Shown piece by piece: positions 1-6,562 of a stretch of DNA of 8,630 nt (positions are counted from its first letter, which is position 1; every line of letters begins with the position of its first letter). Under the pieces are notes generated by a model. It worked only from the letters and a program-made list of their open reading frames with translations. It did no database searches and was not told the origin of the DNA. Source of the stretch: Methanolinea sp. SDB (lineage in GTDB: Archaea; Halobacteriota; Methanomicrobia; Methanomicrobiales; Methanospirillaceae); NCBI GenBank assembly GCA_001412335.1, contig LKUF01000321.1, forward strand, positions 1-8,630, written 5' to 3'. The position numbers and the translations under genes are program-made.

Positions 1-329
1 CTGTCAGGCTGCTCGACACGCTCTTTTCCGAAGATGTCCCAGAGCGACTTCAGGAGCTTTGCAAGATAGGTCTCGTCCCCTATCGATATGGTCACCTTGT
101 CGTCCTGGATACTCACATCCGAAAAGTCCCCGAGCCTGACCGGACCGGGCATCTTCCTGGTAATTCCCACGGCAACAAAGATCGGAACACGCGGATCGAT
201 AAAGAAATGGACCTTTTTTATCACCCGGATGAGATTGTGATCGAGGAGCACCACATCGGCAATCTTCTGATAGTACCTGCCTCCGGTCTTTTCCGGGCAT
301 TCCACTTCAAAGTATTCGATCGATGCCAT
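1..329 (-). CDS. mmp17: Methanogenesis marker protein 17 (partial, 3' end beyond the window)
   Basis: Only the first 109 codons are visible; the gene runs off the left edge without a stop. The protein starts MASIEYFEVECPEKTGG and continues with a beta-rich sequence containing HFFIDPRVPIFVAVGIT and then an acidic stretch. I recognise it as methanogenesis marker 17 from this N-terminus and from its place directly after mmp15. Mmp17 is, to my knowledge, a subunit of the ATP-dependent complex (with McrC, Mmp3, Mmp7 and AtwA) that activates MCR; it is cytoplasmic. One cysteine (Cys11) is visible. The ATG follows the mmp15 TAG with no gap, and a GGGAG Shine-Dalgarno lies inside the mmp15 end, so translation is probably coupled. 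The missing C-terminal part cannot be judged. Family call fairly sure; role taken from the literature, not shown by the sequence. Confidence 0.8.
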   Translation of the reverse strand, partial: MASIEYFEVECPEKTGGRYYQKIADVVLLDHNLIRVIKKVHFFIDPRVPIFVAVGITRKMPGPVRLGDFSDVSIQDDKVTISIGDETYLAKLLKSLWDIFGKERVEQPD

Positions 330-1565
330 CTACTCTCCCTTGATGAAACCCGATGAGAGCAGTGCCGAGCCCACAGCGCCGATATACTGGGAGTGGTGGG
401 GGACGACGACTTTGGTCTGGAGAAGGTCCCCCATCGCCCGTACAAGTCCCTGGATGAGTGATGTGCCCCCGACCATGATTACCGGCTCCTTGATATCTAC
501 TTCCTGGAGTTGCTGTTCGAACACCTGTTCCGCAACGCTGTGGCATGCCGCGGCTGCGACGTCCTCGGGGGTGCTTCCTGCAGCGAGGGCATTGACCAGG
601 CTCTGTGTCCCAAAGACGATACAGTAACTGTTCATGGGAACGTTCCCGCTCGTCCCTTTCATGGCCAGGGGTCCGAGTTCTGTTATATCGACGCCAAGCC
701 TCTTTGCAGTCATCTCAAGGAACCGTCCACTCGCGCCGGCGCATATGCCACCCATGGTGAAACTCCCTGGTATTCCGTCCTGGACGCTGATTGCCTTGTT
801 GTCCATGCCGCCTATATCGATGACCGTTGAGGGGCCATGCTGCGAATCAGCCAGGTATACCGCACCCTTGGAGTTTACGGTGAGTTCCTCCTGGATGAGA
901 TCCGCCTTTATCTCCTTGCCCACGAGGAATCTTCCATAGCCTGTCGTGCCGATTGCCTCCACGTCAGCTATCTTCACACCCGCTTCATCGAGTGCCCTGG
1001 AGATCACATCCTGTGCACTCTTCATGACGGCCGTCGTCGGGAGCCAGCCGGTTCCCGCTATCTCGTTGTCAATCATCACGACTGCCTTTGTGGTGGATGA
1101 CCCTGAATCAACCCCCAGTGTCGTTCCTTCCTGGACTTCGCGGGCAAGAAGTGCTCTCCGTCTCGCGATGGTGGTCAGGGCTTCCATCCGTGTAAGCAGT
1201 GTTCCTGCGGTGGTCCGTTCCGTAAACGAATAACTGACCACGGGAAGCTTGGAATTTTCATGAATATACCGCCGCAGTTCGTTGCGTACAATGGCTGCCT
1301 CGGCACACCGGAAACAGGTGGCGATGAAGACCGCATCGGCCTCCACTTTCCCTTCAACGAGTGCTTTACCTCTTGCAATGGCAAGCTTGAGATCGGCGCT
1401 CCGTACATCAAGCCCGAATTCGTTTGATGCGCGCCTGATGTCTGCCAGATTGATGTCTGGATAAAAGATCTCGGCATCGACTGCCGCAGCGGCCTCGTCT
1501 ATCTCTTTCTGGACTCCGCTGTATTCAGGGCCACAGGAGAGCTGGGCGACACGTACTTTTGTCAC
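330..1565 (-). CDS. mmp15: Methanogenesis marker protein 15, BadF/BcrA/HgdC-type ATPase with HgdB-like N-terminus
   Basis: The protein has 411 residues. Residues about 148-408 form an ASKHA-fold ATPase of the type that activates 2-hydroxyglutaryl-CoA dehydratase and benzoyl-CoA reductase: phosphate-1 loop GVDSGSSTTKAVV (151-163), phosphate-2 loop VIDIGGMDNKAI (248-259) and adenosine motif VGGTSL (365-370). Cys275 (GGICAGASGRF) and Cys315 (NSYCIVFGTQS) sit where HgdC has the two cysteines that let a homodimer share one [4Fe-4S] cluster. Residues 1-140 are an extra domain with Cys11, Cys84 and Cys87 (ATCFRCAEA) and a TRMEAL element (125-130), which by eye resembles the end of the dehydratase beta subunit. 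The start is GTG, overlapping the mmp5 TGA by 4 bases, with a GGGGGAG Shine-Dalgarno just upstream. The family is a conserved methanogen marker; its target is not established. I infer ATP-driven low-potential electron transfer, possibly to Mmp5 or the MCR activation complex. Confidence 0.9.
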   Translation of the reverse strand: MTKVRVAQLSCGPEYSGVQKEIDEAAAAVDAEIFYPDINLADIRRASNEFGLDVRSADLKLAIARGKALVEGKVEADAVFIATCFRCAEAAIVRNELRRYIHENSKLPVVSYSFTERTTAGTLLTRMEALTTIARRRALLAREVQEGTTLGVDSGSSTTKAVVMIDNEIAGTGWLPTTAVMKSAQDVISRALDEAGVKIADVEAIGTTGYGRFLVGKEIKADLIQEELTVNSKGAVYLADSQHGPSTVIDIGGMDNKAISVQDGIPGSFTMGGICAGASGRFLEMTAKRLGVDITELGPLAMKGTSGNVPMNSYCIVFGTQSLVNALAAGSTPEDVAAAACHSVAEQVFEQQLQEVDIKEPVIMVGGTSLIQGLVRAMGDLLQTKVVVPHHSQYIGAVGSALLSSGFIKGE

Positions 1566-2008
1566 CCGCTCTCCCCCAGTTCTTTCAGAAATGCATGTAT
1601 TGCCGCCACGAACTCCTCTCCTTCACCTTCACTTTTCGGGTAGTTTAAGTCAAGTACCGGAATACCGCTGCTCCGTACAAGGAACTTTATCAATTCGTTT
1701 GTCCGGGCACAACCCATACAGCCAAAGGCATAATCCGCGTCATTGATGATGATGGCCGCCTCGGCCTTCTCTATCATGGGTCCGTACAGGGACATCCTGC
1801 CCCGAACACCGGACGGGACTTCGACAGCTGCATACTTGAGGCCTTTCTTCGGTTCTTCAGGGGTTATCTGAAGAGGTGGTGAATCCAGGCCGGGAGTCTG
1901 GATTCTCTCCCTGATCTGTATTGCGGCACTGAGTGGGCTATGCCCAAACCGGGCCACGAGATCGGACAATATGAGGCTGGTAGCCGGGTAAATGAAAACT
2001 TTTGCCAT
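1562..2008 (-). CDS. mmp5: Methanogenesis marker protein 5
   Basis: A small cytoplasmic protein of 148 residues with no signal peptide or membrane segment. The N-terminal half (MAKVFIYPATSLILSDLVAR) has no motif I can name. The C-terminal half has a buried strand (EAAIIINDADYAFG) leading into a CMGC pair (Cys97, Cys100), then ARTNELIKFL and GIPVLDLNYP. This alternation, a cysteine after a strand followed by a helix and a GIPVL strand, recalls the C-terminal domain of 2-hydroxyacyl-CoA dehydratase subunits, so the cysteines may bind an Fe-S cluster. That is inference. The ATG is set by GGAGG six bases upstream, inside the end of mmp6, whose TGA is one base away. The 3' end overlaps mmp15 by 4 bases (GTGA). 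It is recognised as marker 5 by sequence and position; its molecular function is unknown, and pairing with mmp15 suggests a shared job. Confidence 0.85.
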   Translation of the reverse strand: MAKVFIYPATSLILSDLVARFGHSPLSAAIQIRERIQTPGLDSPPLQITPEEPKKGLKYAAVEVPSGVRGRMSLYGPMIEKAEAAIIINDADYAFGCMGCARTNELIKFLVRSSGIPVLDLNYPKSEGEGEEFVAAIHAFLKELGESG

Positions 2009-2009
2009 T

Positions 2010-2468
2010 TCAGCCCTCCATAGATTCGATAATCTTTTTCAGTTTACTGATATCCAGGGCCATCCCGCTCTCGGGGGAAGGTGGATTGGGGACTCTTTCA
2101 GGGTCACGGGACGCCAGGCTCTCGAGGCCCTTGGAGACGTTTCGTATCAGGGATATCTCGAACTCGTGTCCATAATAGCCAGGACGGGCACCCCCAAGGT
2201 TGGCCCGGCATCTCCTGGGATCTCCGGGTGGAAAACCCCTGTCCTTGACAAAGATATGGGCGGGGTCAAGTTCGCGGAGCATACCGATTACCGCATTGAC
2301 ATCCTCTTCTTTCCCGGTTATCTGGAGTCCGAAACACGTCTCCTTGATCATGACCCCCCGTGAGATCTCATAGGCCCGTATGGCGAGATCCCCGGGGGTC
2401 ATATCCGGGGACTCAACGAATACATATTTTGTAACCGTTCCGACATACAGGGGTTTATACTCGGTCAT
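2010..2468 (-). CDS. mmp6: Methanogenesis marker protein 6
   Basis: A protein of 152 residues, soluble, without signal peptide. The N-terminal 80 residues look like a compact alpha/beta domain (YKPLYVGTVTKYVFVESPDM, then a helix with ISRGVMIKETCFGLQITG). The conserved-looking centre is HIFVKDRGFPPGDPRRCRANL (71-91), rich in Arg, Gly and Pro with Cys87, followed by GGARPGYYGHEFE. The last 25 residues are charged and probably helical. Cys45 and Cys87 are the only cysteines. It is recognised as methanogenesis marker 6, which to my knowledge has no assigned reaction. The start is firm: a full GGAGGTGA Shine-Dalgarno lies five bases before the ATG, inside the last codons of mmp3, and ATG and the mmp3 TGA overlap by 4 bases. 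The context puts it with MCR activation, but whether it is a complex subunit, a chaperone or an assembly factor cannot be read from the sequence. Confidence 0.85.
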   Translation of the reverse strand: MTEYKPLYVGTVTKYVFVESPDMTPGDLAIRAYEISRGVMIKETCFGLQITGKEEDVNAVIGMLRELDPAHIFVKDRGFPPGDPRRCRANLGGARPGYYGHEFEISLIRNVSKGLESLASRDPERVPNPPSPESGMALDISKLKKIIESMEG

Positions 2469-3991
2469 GGCTTCACCTCCCTGATGTATACCATCTCTTT
2501 CTCTTTCAAAAGCCTGACTTTCTCCTGGTCAAGGACACGCCCTATCAGGTTGGTGCCTTCGAACGGTTCGGACGTCGGGCCGAACTCCCTGTTTTCGGTC
2601 AGCCTGACCCCGACCATCCCCGACCCCTTCCTTGAGTCATTGGTAATAGCGAGACTGCCGGCAGAAACGACAGTCTGCGGAGTATTTTCAGGAATGATCT
2701 GGGTCCCTTTTTTGATTTTTGGTTTAAACAGGAAAACATCCTCGAAATTGAAGAAAAACGGCATGCTTCCGACTGAATGAAGGTGAAGCCCGGTGCTTCT
2801 CCTGAAGATGTCGCATGATGCCGGGGCAGATCCTGCGTCAAGCATGATATCAATAACCTTTTCGAGCGCAATCGTTGTGATTGACACCGAACCATTCGAG
2901 AGGCTCTCCAGTGTCGTTGCGGGTTCCTGCAGGACCACAATATTCAACTCATCGTCCGCGTCGGACCGCACCTCAATCCCCCTTTTGGCCGCGGTCTCCA
3001 GGGCATCACCAAGTGACATTCCTACAAGATCGAACCGCCGGGGTTCAACCTTCACACAGAACACATCTCCTTCCTTTGCCAGGCGGGCCAGGGGAATACC
3101 GTGGGTGACCTGTCCCACTGTTGTATGGGCGGGTGTGCGGGGCACATCGGCAGTATAGATATAGACACTGCCTCTCGAGTTCCCCCGTGTCCGAAGTGTA
3201 ACCGCCCCTTCGTGCCTGTGTGTCGAGACTTCGAATGGAACATCTGTCTTGCTGAACCTTTCGTCACGGATGTGAGTGCTGGTATCTCTCCCGACCACGA
3301 AATGGCCGTCCTGCATCGCGAGGAGGAGATGTTCAACACTTTCAGCAGCCCCTGTCTCGATATGGTCCGGAGAATACCCAAGTGCCCCGATCTGCGCATA
3401 GGTGATGATCTCCATCCCGTCCTCGAGGACGAGATCGTCATCATTGGTGGTAAACGACCTGCTGATATCGGCCCAGCTCATGACCGGGTTGATGGCGGTA
3501 ATCACATCCCCAGTCGACCAGCGGTCAATAATCCCGCGTCCGCTCACGACCCGTGCGACGACACCCCCGTCTGATGAAGCGCCAAAGTCGGCATAATGGC
3601 GCATCTTGCAGAATATCAGGTAGGATTTTTTGGGATCGTACCCCCCGCAACCAAGAACCACGTCTCCCCGCTCGTACAGGTGGGGCTTTCTATCAGGCGA
3701 GATCTCGCTTGAGAACGGGCCGAATGCTGCTGCATACCGATCTGACCAGTGAAGTGGCAGCGTGTCACCTATCTTGAAGAGATTGAGAAAGGCAACACCC
3801 TGCACTGTGGCCTCGATTCCAACCTCGCCGGAGCTGGTATTCAGCAGAAAACTATCTGTCTCTTCAGATTCCTTGGTTGCCGGCCGGATGACAGCCACGC
3901 AGCAGGCCGGATCCCGGTCCGTTACAATCTCCTTTAGCCTGCAACCTGCCTCTGTTTCCAGTCGCTTTCCATCGAGATGGATGGTGATCAT
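2465..3991 (-). CDS. mmp3: Methanogenesis marker protein 3 (UPF0288 family), MCR activation complex subunit
   Basis: I start the protein at MITIHLDGKRL (508 residues) rather than the ATG 48 bases upstream, which lies inside atwA: an AGGTG Shine-Dalgarno sits four bases before this ATG and the N-terminus then begins a regular beta strand. Residues 1-60 look like a small beta-grasp domain (ITIHLDGKRLETEAGCRLKE). The rest is beta-rich, with cyclophilin-like stretches such as GSVYIYTADVPRTPAHTTVG (274-293). By eye there are three copies of one block, at about 136-170, 283-317 and 470-508, each ending with an (I/V)GxV-like strand, a (K/S)(E/T)xx(V/M) turn and a final Pro. Cysteines are 17, 30, 31, 115, 128, 312 and 393. 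Mmp3 is, to my knowledge, part of the ATP-driven MCR activation complex with McrC, Mmp7, Mmp17 and AtwA. No peptidyl-prolyl isomerase active-site FHR motif is visible, so I do not infer isomerase activity. Confidence 0.88.
   Translation of the reverse strand: MITIHLDGKRLETEAGCRLKEIVTDRDPACCVAVIRPATKESEETDSFLLNTSSGEVGIEATVQGVAFLNLFKIGDTLPLHWSDRYAAAFGPFSSEISPDRKPHLYERGDVVLGCGGYDPKKSYLIFCKMRHYADFGASSDGGVVARVVSGRGIIDRWSTGDVITAINPVMSWADISRSFTTNDDDLVLEDGMEIITYAQIGALGYSPDHIETGAAESVEHLLLAMQDGHFVVGRDTSTHIRDERFSKTDVPFEVSTHRHEGAVTLRTRGNSRGSVYIYTADVPRTPAHTTVGQVTHGIPLARLAKEGDVFCVKVEPRRFDLVGMSLGDALETAAKRGIEVRSDADDELNIVVLQEPATTLESLSNGSVSITTIALEKVIDIMLDAGSAPASCDIFRRSTGLHLHSVGSMPFFFNFEDVFLFKPKIKKGTQIIPENTPQTVVSAGSLAITNDSRKGSGMVGVRLTENREFGPTSEPFEGTNLIGRVLDQEKVRLLKEKEMVYIREVKP
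2469..2483 (-). promoter_or_regulatory. Ribosome binding site of mmp6 inside the mmp3 end
   Basis: The minus strand reads GGAGGTGA ending five bases before the mmp6 ATG, and these bases also encode the last residues of mmp3 (REVKP). It is the strongest Shine-Dalgarno in the operon and, with the ATGA overlap, indicates translational coupling. Confidence 0.75.
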
Positions 3992-4002
3992 TGTACACCT
4001 AT
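3992..4002 (-). promoter_or_regulatory. Ribosome binding site of mmp3
   Basis: The minus strand reads AGGTG followed by TACA and the ATG at 3991-3989. It overlaps the atwA stop codon and is the reason for choosing the 508-residue form of Mmp3 over a form 16 residues longer. Confidence 0.65.
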
Positions 4003-5615
4003 TCAGGGGCGGACTTTCCCATGACCTCCCGTTCTTCATCGGTCAGGCTGTCCAGAACTTCCTTGGTACCGCCAATCTGGACAATTTTTCCGCCTCTCAT
4101 CAATGCCAGCCGGTCACAGATGTCCCTTACAAATTCCATGTCGTGCGAGACCACGATAAAGGTCTCCTCCATCTCGTCCCGCGCATGCATGATCGAATGT
4201 TTCACATCAACCTTTGTGAGGGGATCCATGGTTCCAGTGGGTTCATCAAGGATAACAAGACGAGGCTCACGTATCAGGACCTGGGCAAGTGCCACCCTGT
4301 GCCGCTCGCCCTCTGAGAGCTGGCTTGGATACCTGTCCAGGATATCCTGGCTTTTTTCCTCGGAAAACCCTGCCATCCTGAGCGTGATGATCGCTTTCCT
4401 CATCGCCAGCTCCTTTGGAAACTCGAGACCGATGGCGTCTGTGAGGTTGTCGAGGACCGTGCGGTGAGGAAAGAGGTCGTATTCCTGGTGGAGAAGCCCG
4501 ATATACCCCTTGGCTCTCCCACGGTTCTCGATACCCGGTTTGGTCATATCGACCAGTTCCTCACCGATTCGTATTATCATCTCTCCGGAGGTTGGTTCGA
4601 TTATACCCGAGATGATCCGCGAGAGGGTGGTCTTCCCTGCGCCTGATTTACCGATGATACCGAAGATCTCTTTTTCGGCGACATTGAATGTGACCCCGTT
4701 GACTGCCCTGACAACGCCCCGATCTACTGAGATATAGCGCTTGTAAACATCCCTCGCAATCAGCACATTCTCGCCAAGAGATGGTGGTTCATACTCCTCC
4801 TCATCGACGAAATCTTTCATAAACTCCCCAATGACCTCAGTAGGGCTCCCGAGCTTGGCAATCTCACCATCGACCAGGAGCATTGCCCGGTCTGCCACCT
4901 CCTCTATCACCTGGGAGAAGTGAGATGTGACGACCATACCCATGGTGTTTGATTTGGCGGCATTTGTGAGCATGGAATGGACCAGGTGAGCTGTCTCGGG
5001 ATCCAGCGTCCCTGTCGGTTCATCTGCAAAGAGGAGGAAAGGATTTTTCGCAAGCTGCCGTGCCAGGACCACTCTCTGTTTTTCCCCACCCGAGAGGTCC
5101 CGTGCGATGTGCATCATCCGGTGCGAGAGCCGGACTTCATCCAGGAGGTCGGCGGCCCTGTTGATGGCTTTCTCCGCAGGGTAATTGATATCGTCAAGCG
5201 CATGGAGGACATTTTCTATGACCCTGTCGTTCCCATAGAGGGCAAACGTCCTCTGGAACATTATCGCCGTTCTTTTCATTATATGGCGTTTAATCTCCTC
5301 GTTCTTCTCATCCCAGAAATCCACGTCTTTTGCGACGAGTTTACCGCCGCATTCCGGGCATTTCTTTTTCTTGGCCGCACTTCCCATGCAGATGTACATG
5401 CAGGAATCGCAGGCAGCGATATGGTAGATGATTTTTCCGGATGTGGGGGGCTGTTCAACACCACGAAGAAGATGCATCAATACAGTCTTTCCAGCCCCGC
5501 TTCGTCCTATTATGCCGAGTACCTCTCCTTCTCCAATCTCAAAAGAAATATTTTTCAGGACTCTTTTTCCATCAAAGTCCATGCAGAGATTATTTACGGT
5601 AATCAATGGGGTCAT
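3999..5615 (-). CDS. atwA: Methyl-coenzyme M reductase activation component A2, twin ABC ATPase
   Basis: AtwA hydrolyses ATP to drive reduction of the inactive Ni(II)/Ni(III)-F430 of MCR to active Ni(I) in the cytoplasm. The 538-residue protein is two soluble ABC ATPase domains in one chain with no membrane segments. Domain 1: Walker A GRSGAGKT (37-44), Q-loop Gln121, signature LSGGEKQ (174-180), Walker B LLFADEP (194-200, Glu199), switch His232. Domain 2: Walker A GKSGAGKT (322-329), Gln377, signature LSEGERHR (433-440), Walker B LVILDEP (453-459, Glu458), His491. Domain 1 carries a cysteine-rich insert between Walker A and Q-loop (Cys69, 72, 76, 86, 89; CDSC and CPEC pairs), probably binding zinc or Fe-S. 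The ATG has a GAGGA Shine-Dalgarno five bases upstream, and a TATA box lies about 50 bases upstream. It is the first gene of the operon; mmp3 starts seven bases after its TAG. Confidence 0.95.
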   Translation of the reverse strand: MTPLITVNNLCMDFDGKRVLKNISFEIGEGEVLGIIGRSGAGKTVLMHLLRGVEQPPTSGKIIYHIAACDSCMYICMGSAAKKKKCPECGGKLVAKDVDFWDEKNEEIKRHIMKRTAIMFQRTFALYGNDRVIENVLHALDDINYPAEKAINRAADLLDEVRLSHRMMHIARDLSGGEKQRVVLARQLAKNPFLLFADEPTGTLDPETAHLVHSMLTNAAKSNTMGMVVTSHFSQVIEEVADRAMLLVDGEIAKLGSPTEVIGEFMKDFVDEEEYEPPSLGENVLIARDVYKRYISVDRGVVRAVNGVTFNVAEKEIFGIIGKSGAGKTTLSRIISGIIEPTSGEMIIRIGEELVDMTKPGIENRGRAKGYIGLLHQEYDLFPHRTVLDNLTDAIGLEFPKELAMRKAIITLRMAGFSEEKSQDILDRYPSQLSEGERHRVALAQVLIREPRLVILDEPTGTMDPLTKVDVKHSIMHARDEMEETFIVVSHDMEFVRDICDRLALMRGGKIVQIGGTKEVLDSLTDEEREVMGKSAPE

Positions 5616-5630
5616 TCAAATCCTCTTTCA
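5616..5630 (-). promoter_or_regulatory. Ribosome binding site of atwA
   Basis: Read on the minus strand, GAGGA at 5625-5621 lies five bases before the atwA ATG (5615-5613). This is good Shine-Dalgarno spacing and supports that start codon. Confidence 0.7.
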
Positions 5631-5660
5631 TACCTAATGTTGCAGTGGTGGCATATTACT

Positions 5661-5670
5661 TTTTATATCT
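5661..5670 (-). promoter_or_regulatory. Archaeal TATA box of the atwA-mmp operon
   Basis: The minus strand reads AGATATAAAA here, within an AT-rich part of the 72-base gap between the HAD gene stop and atwA. It matches the archaeal TATA-box pattern and would place transcription start near 5638-5640, giving a leader of roughly 23-25 bases before the ATG. No clear purine-rich BRE or operator repeat was seen beside it. This suggests the operon has its own promoter and does not depend on readthrough from the HAD gene. Confidence 0.6.
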
Positions 5671-5687
5671 CACTAAACGAGGGATAA

Positions 5688-6500
5688 TCAGGTGTCAATA
5701 AATTTTTGTACAATGTCAACTACTTCACGCACATCTTTAATTACGAAATCTGCCGCTTCGTAGAGTTCTTCCGGCTTCTCACCAGACTGTTCTTCAGATA
5801 GGATCGAAATATCTGCTTTCTTCATTGCGCAGAGATCATTTATCCCGTCCCCCACCATGATGACCGTGTCATATTCGGCCTGGAGATCTGCGATGATCTG
5901 CGCCTTGATTGTCGGAGTTGCCACTCCAAAGACCCGGTCTCTTGGAATTCCAAGGTAATCAGCCATTTTTTCAAGTTTTGCGGCCCTGTCCCCGGATGCG
6001 ATGAACGTCGGGATGCCGATCCGGTGGAGGTCATCTATTACCCTCCTGGCGCCCTCAAAAGGTCTCCCTCCCGTGGTAACCGTAAACTCGATCTCTTTTC
6101 TCCGCATGTCCAGGATAACGCCGCTGTTCATCGAGATAACCGATTCACGCCTGCAGACTGCCCATGCATTCCTGATACAGTCCTGGAGGTCTTCGATGCG
6201 AGCCACGGTATCGGTATACAAAACATCCCCGATCTCTCTCGCGCTCACGATCTTTCTCGTGCAACTGACCCCGAACCCTATCATGTTCTGCTCGAGATAC
6301 CGGGAAAGGAGCATATCGGGAGAACTATCCATAATCTCTCTCGAATGGACGTGGATGACGGTGAGGACCCGATCCGGGGAACTGAATGTAAGTGTAACAG
6401 TTTCGATTCCGGGTAAGAGAATACCCTTTGCCACATCCTTTGCAACCCGGTAGGTATGAAGAAGTGTTCCGGCGCTATCAAAAACCACGGCGATCGACAT
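5688..6500 (-). CDS. Soluble P-type-ATPase-like HAD superfamily hydrolase
   Basis: The protein has 270 residues from the ATG giving MSIAVVFDSAGTLL. A TTG at 6563 would add 21 residues, but family members as I recall them (MJ0968 type) begin right at this strand, so I use the ATG. HAD motifs are all present: motif I FDSAGT (nucleophile Asp8), motif II ASGDR (168-172), motif III Lys199, motif IV VGDGIND (216-222, Asp218 and Asp222). Motif I is D-S-A-G-T, like the DKTGT of P-type ATPases, lacking the second Asp that acts as acid/base in ordinary HAD phosphatases. This places it with the soluble P-type-ATPase-like HADs of methanogens, which have been reported to hydrolyse ATP and p-nitrophenyl phosphate; the physiological substrate is unknown. 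There are no transmembrane helices, so it is not a transporter. It is co-directional with atwA but separated by a 72-base gap with a TATA box. No convincing Shine-Dalgarno stands before the ATG. Confidence 0.85.
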   Translation of the reverse strand: MSIAVVFDSAGTLLHTYRVAKDVAKGILLPGIETVTLTFSSPDRVLTVIHVHSREIMDSSPDMLLSRYLEQNMIGFGVSCTRKIVSAREIGDVLYTDTVARIEDLQDCIRNAWAVCRRESVISMNSGVILDMRRKEIEFTVTTGGRPFEGARRVIDDLHRIGIPTFIASGDRAAKLEKMADYLGIPRDRVFGVATPTIKAQIIADLQAEYDTVIMVGDGINDLCAMKKADISILSEEQSGEKPEELYEAADFVIKDVREVVDIVQKFIDT

Positions 6501-6562
6501 TGATGTGGAATACCCCGCAAAGTTCTTTGGTGTCTGTCCGCATGTAATGATCGGAAGCTTCA

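Noticed and set aside
272..317. Mmp3 as an active peptidyl-prolyl isomerase
   Set aside because: Only the fold-like strand pattern is visible; the catalytic FHR-type motif of cyclophilins is not.
3992..4039. Upstream ATG extending Mmp3 by 16 residues into atwA
   Set aside because: The AGGTG site and the strand at MITIHLDG point to the downstream ATG.
3762..4316. 184-codon plus-strand open frame spanning the atwA-mmp3 junction
   Set aside because: Antisense to two well-supported genes, with no family resemblance.
4977..5687. 236-codon plus-strand open frame opposite atwA
   Set aside because: Lies antisense to a textbook twin ABC ATPase and its promoter gap; it has no recognisable motif and no Shine-Dalgarno, so it is a frame shadow.
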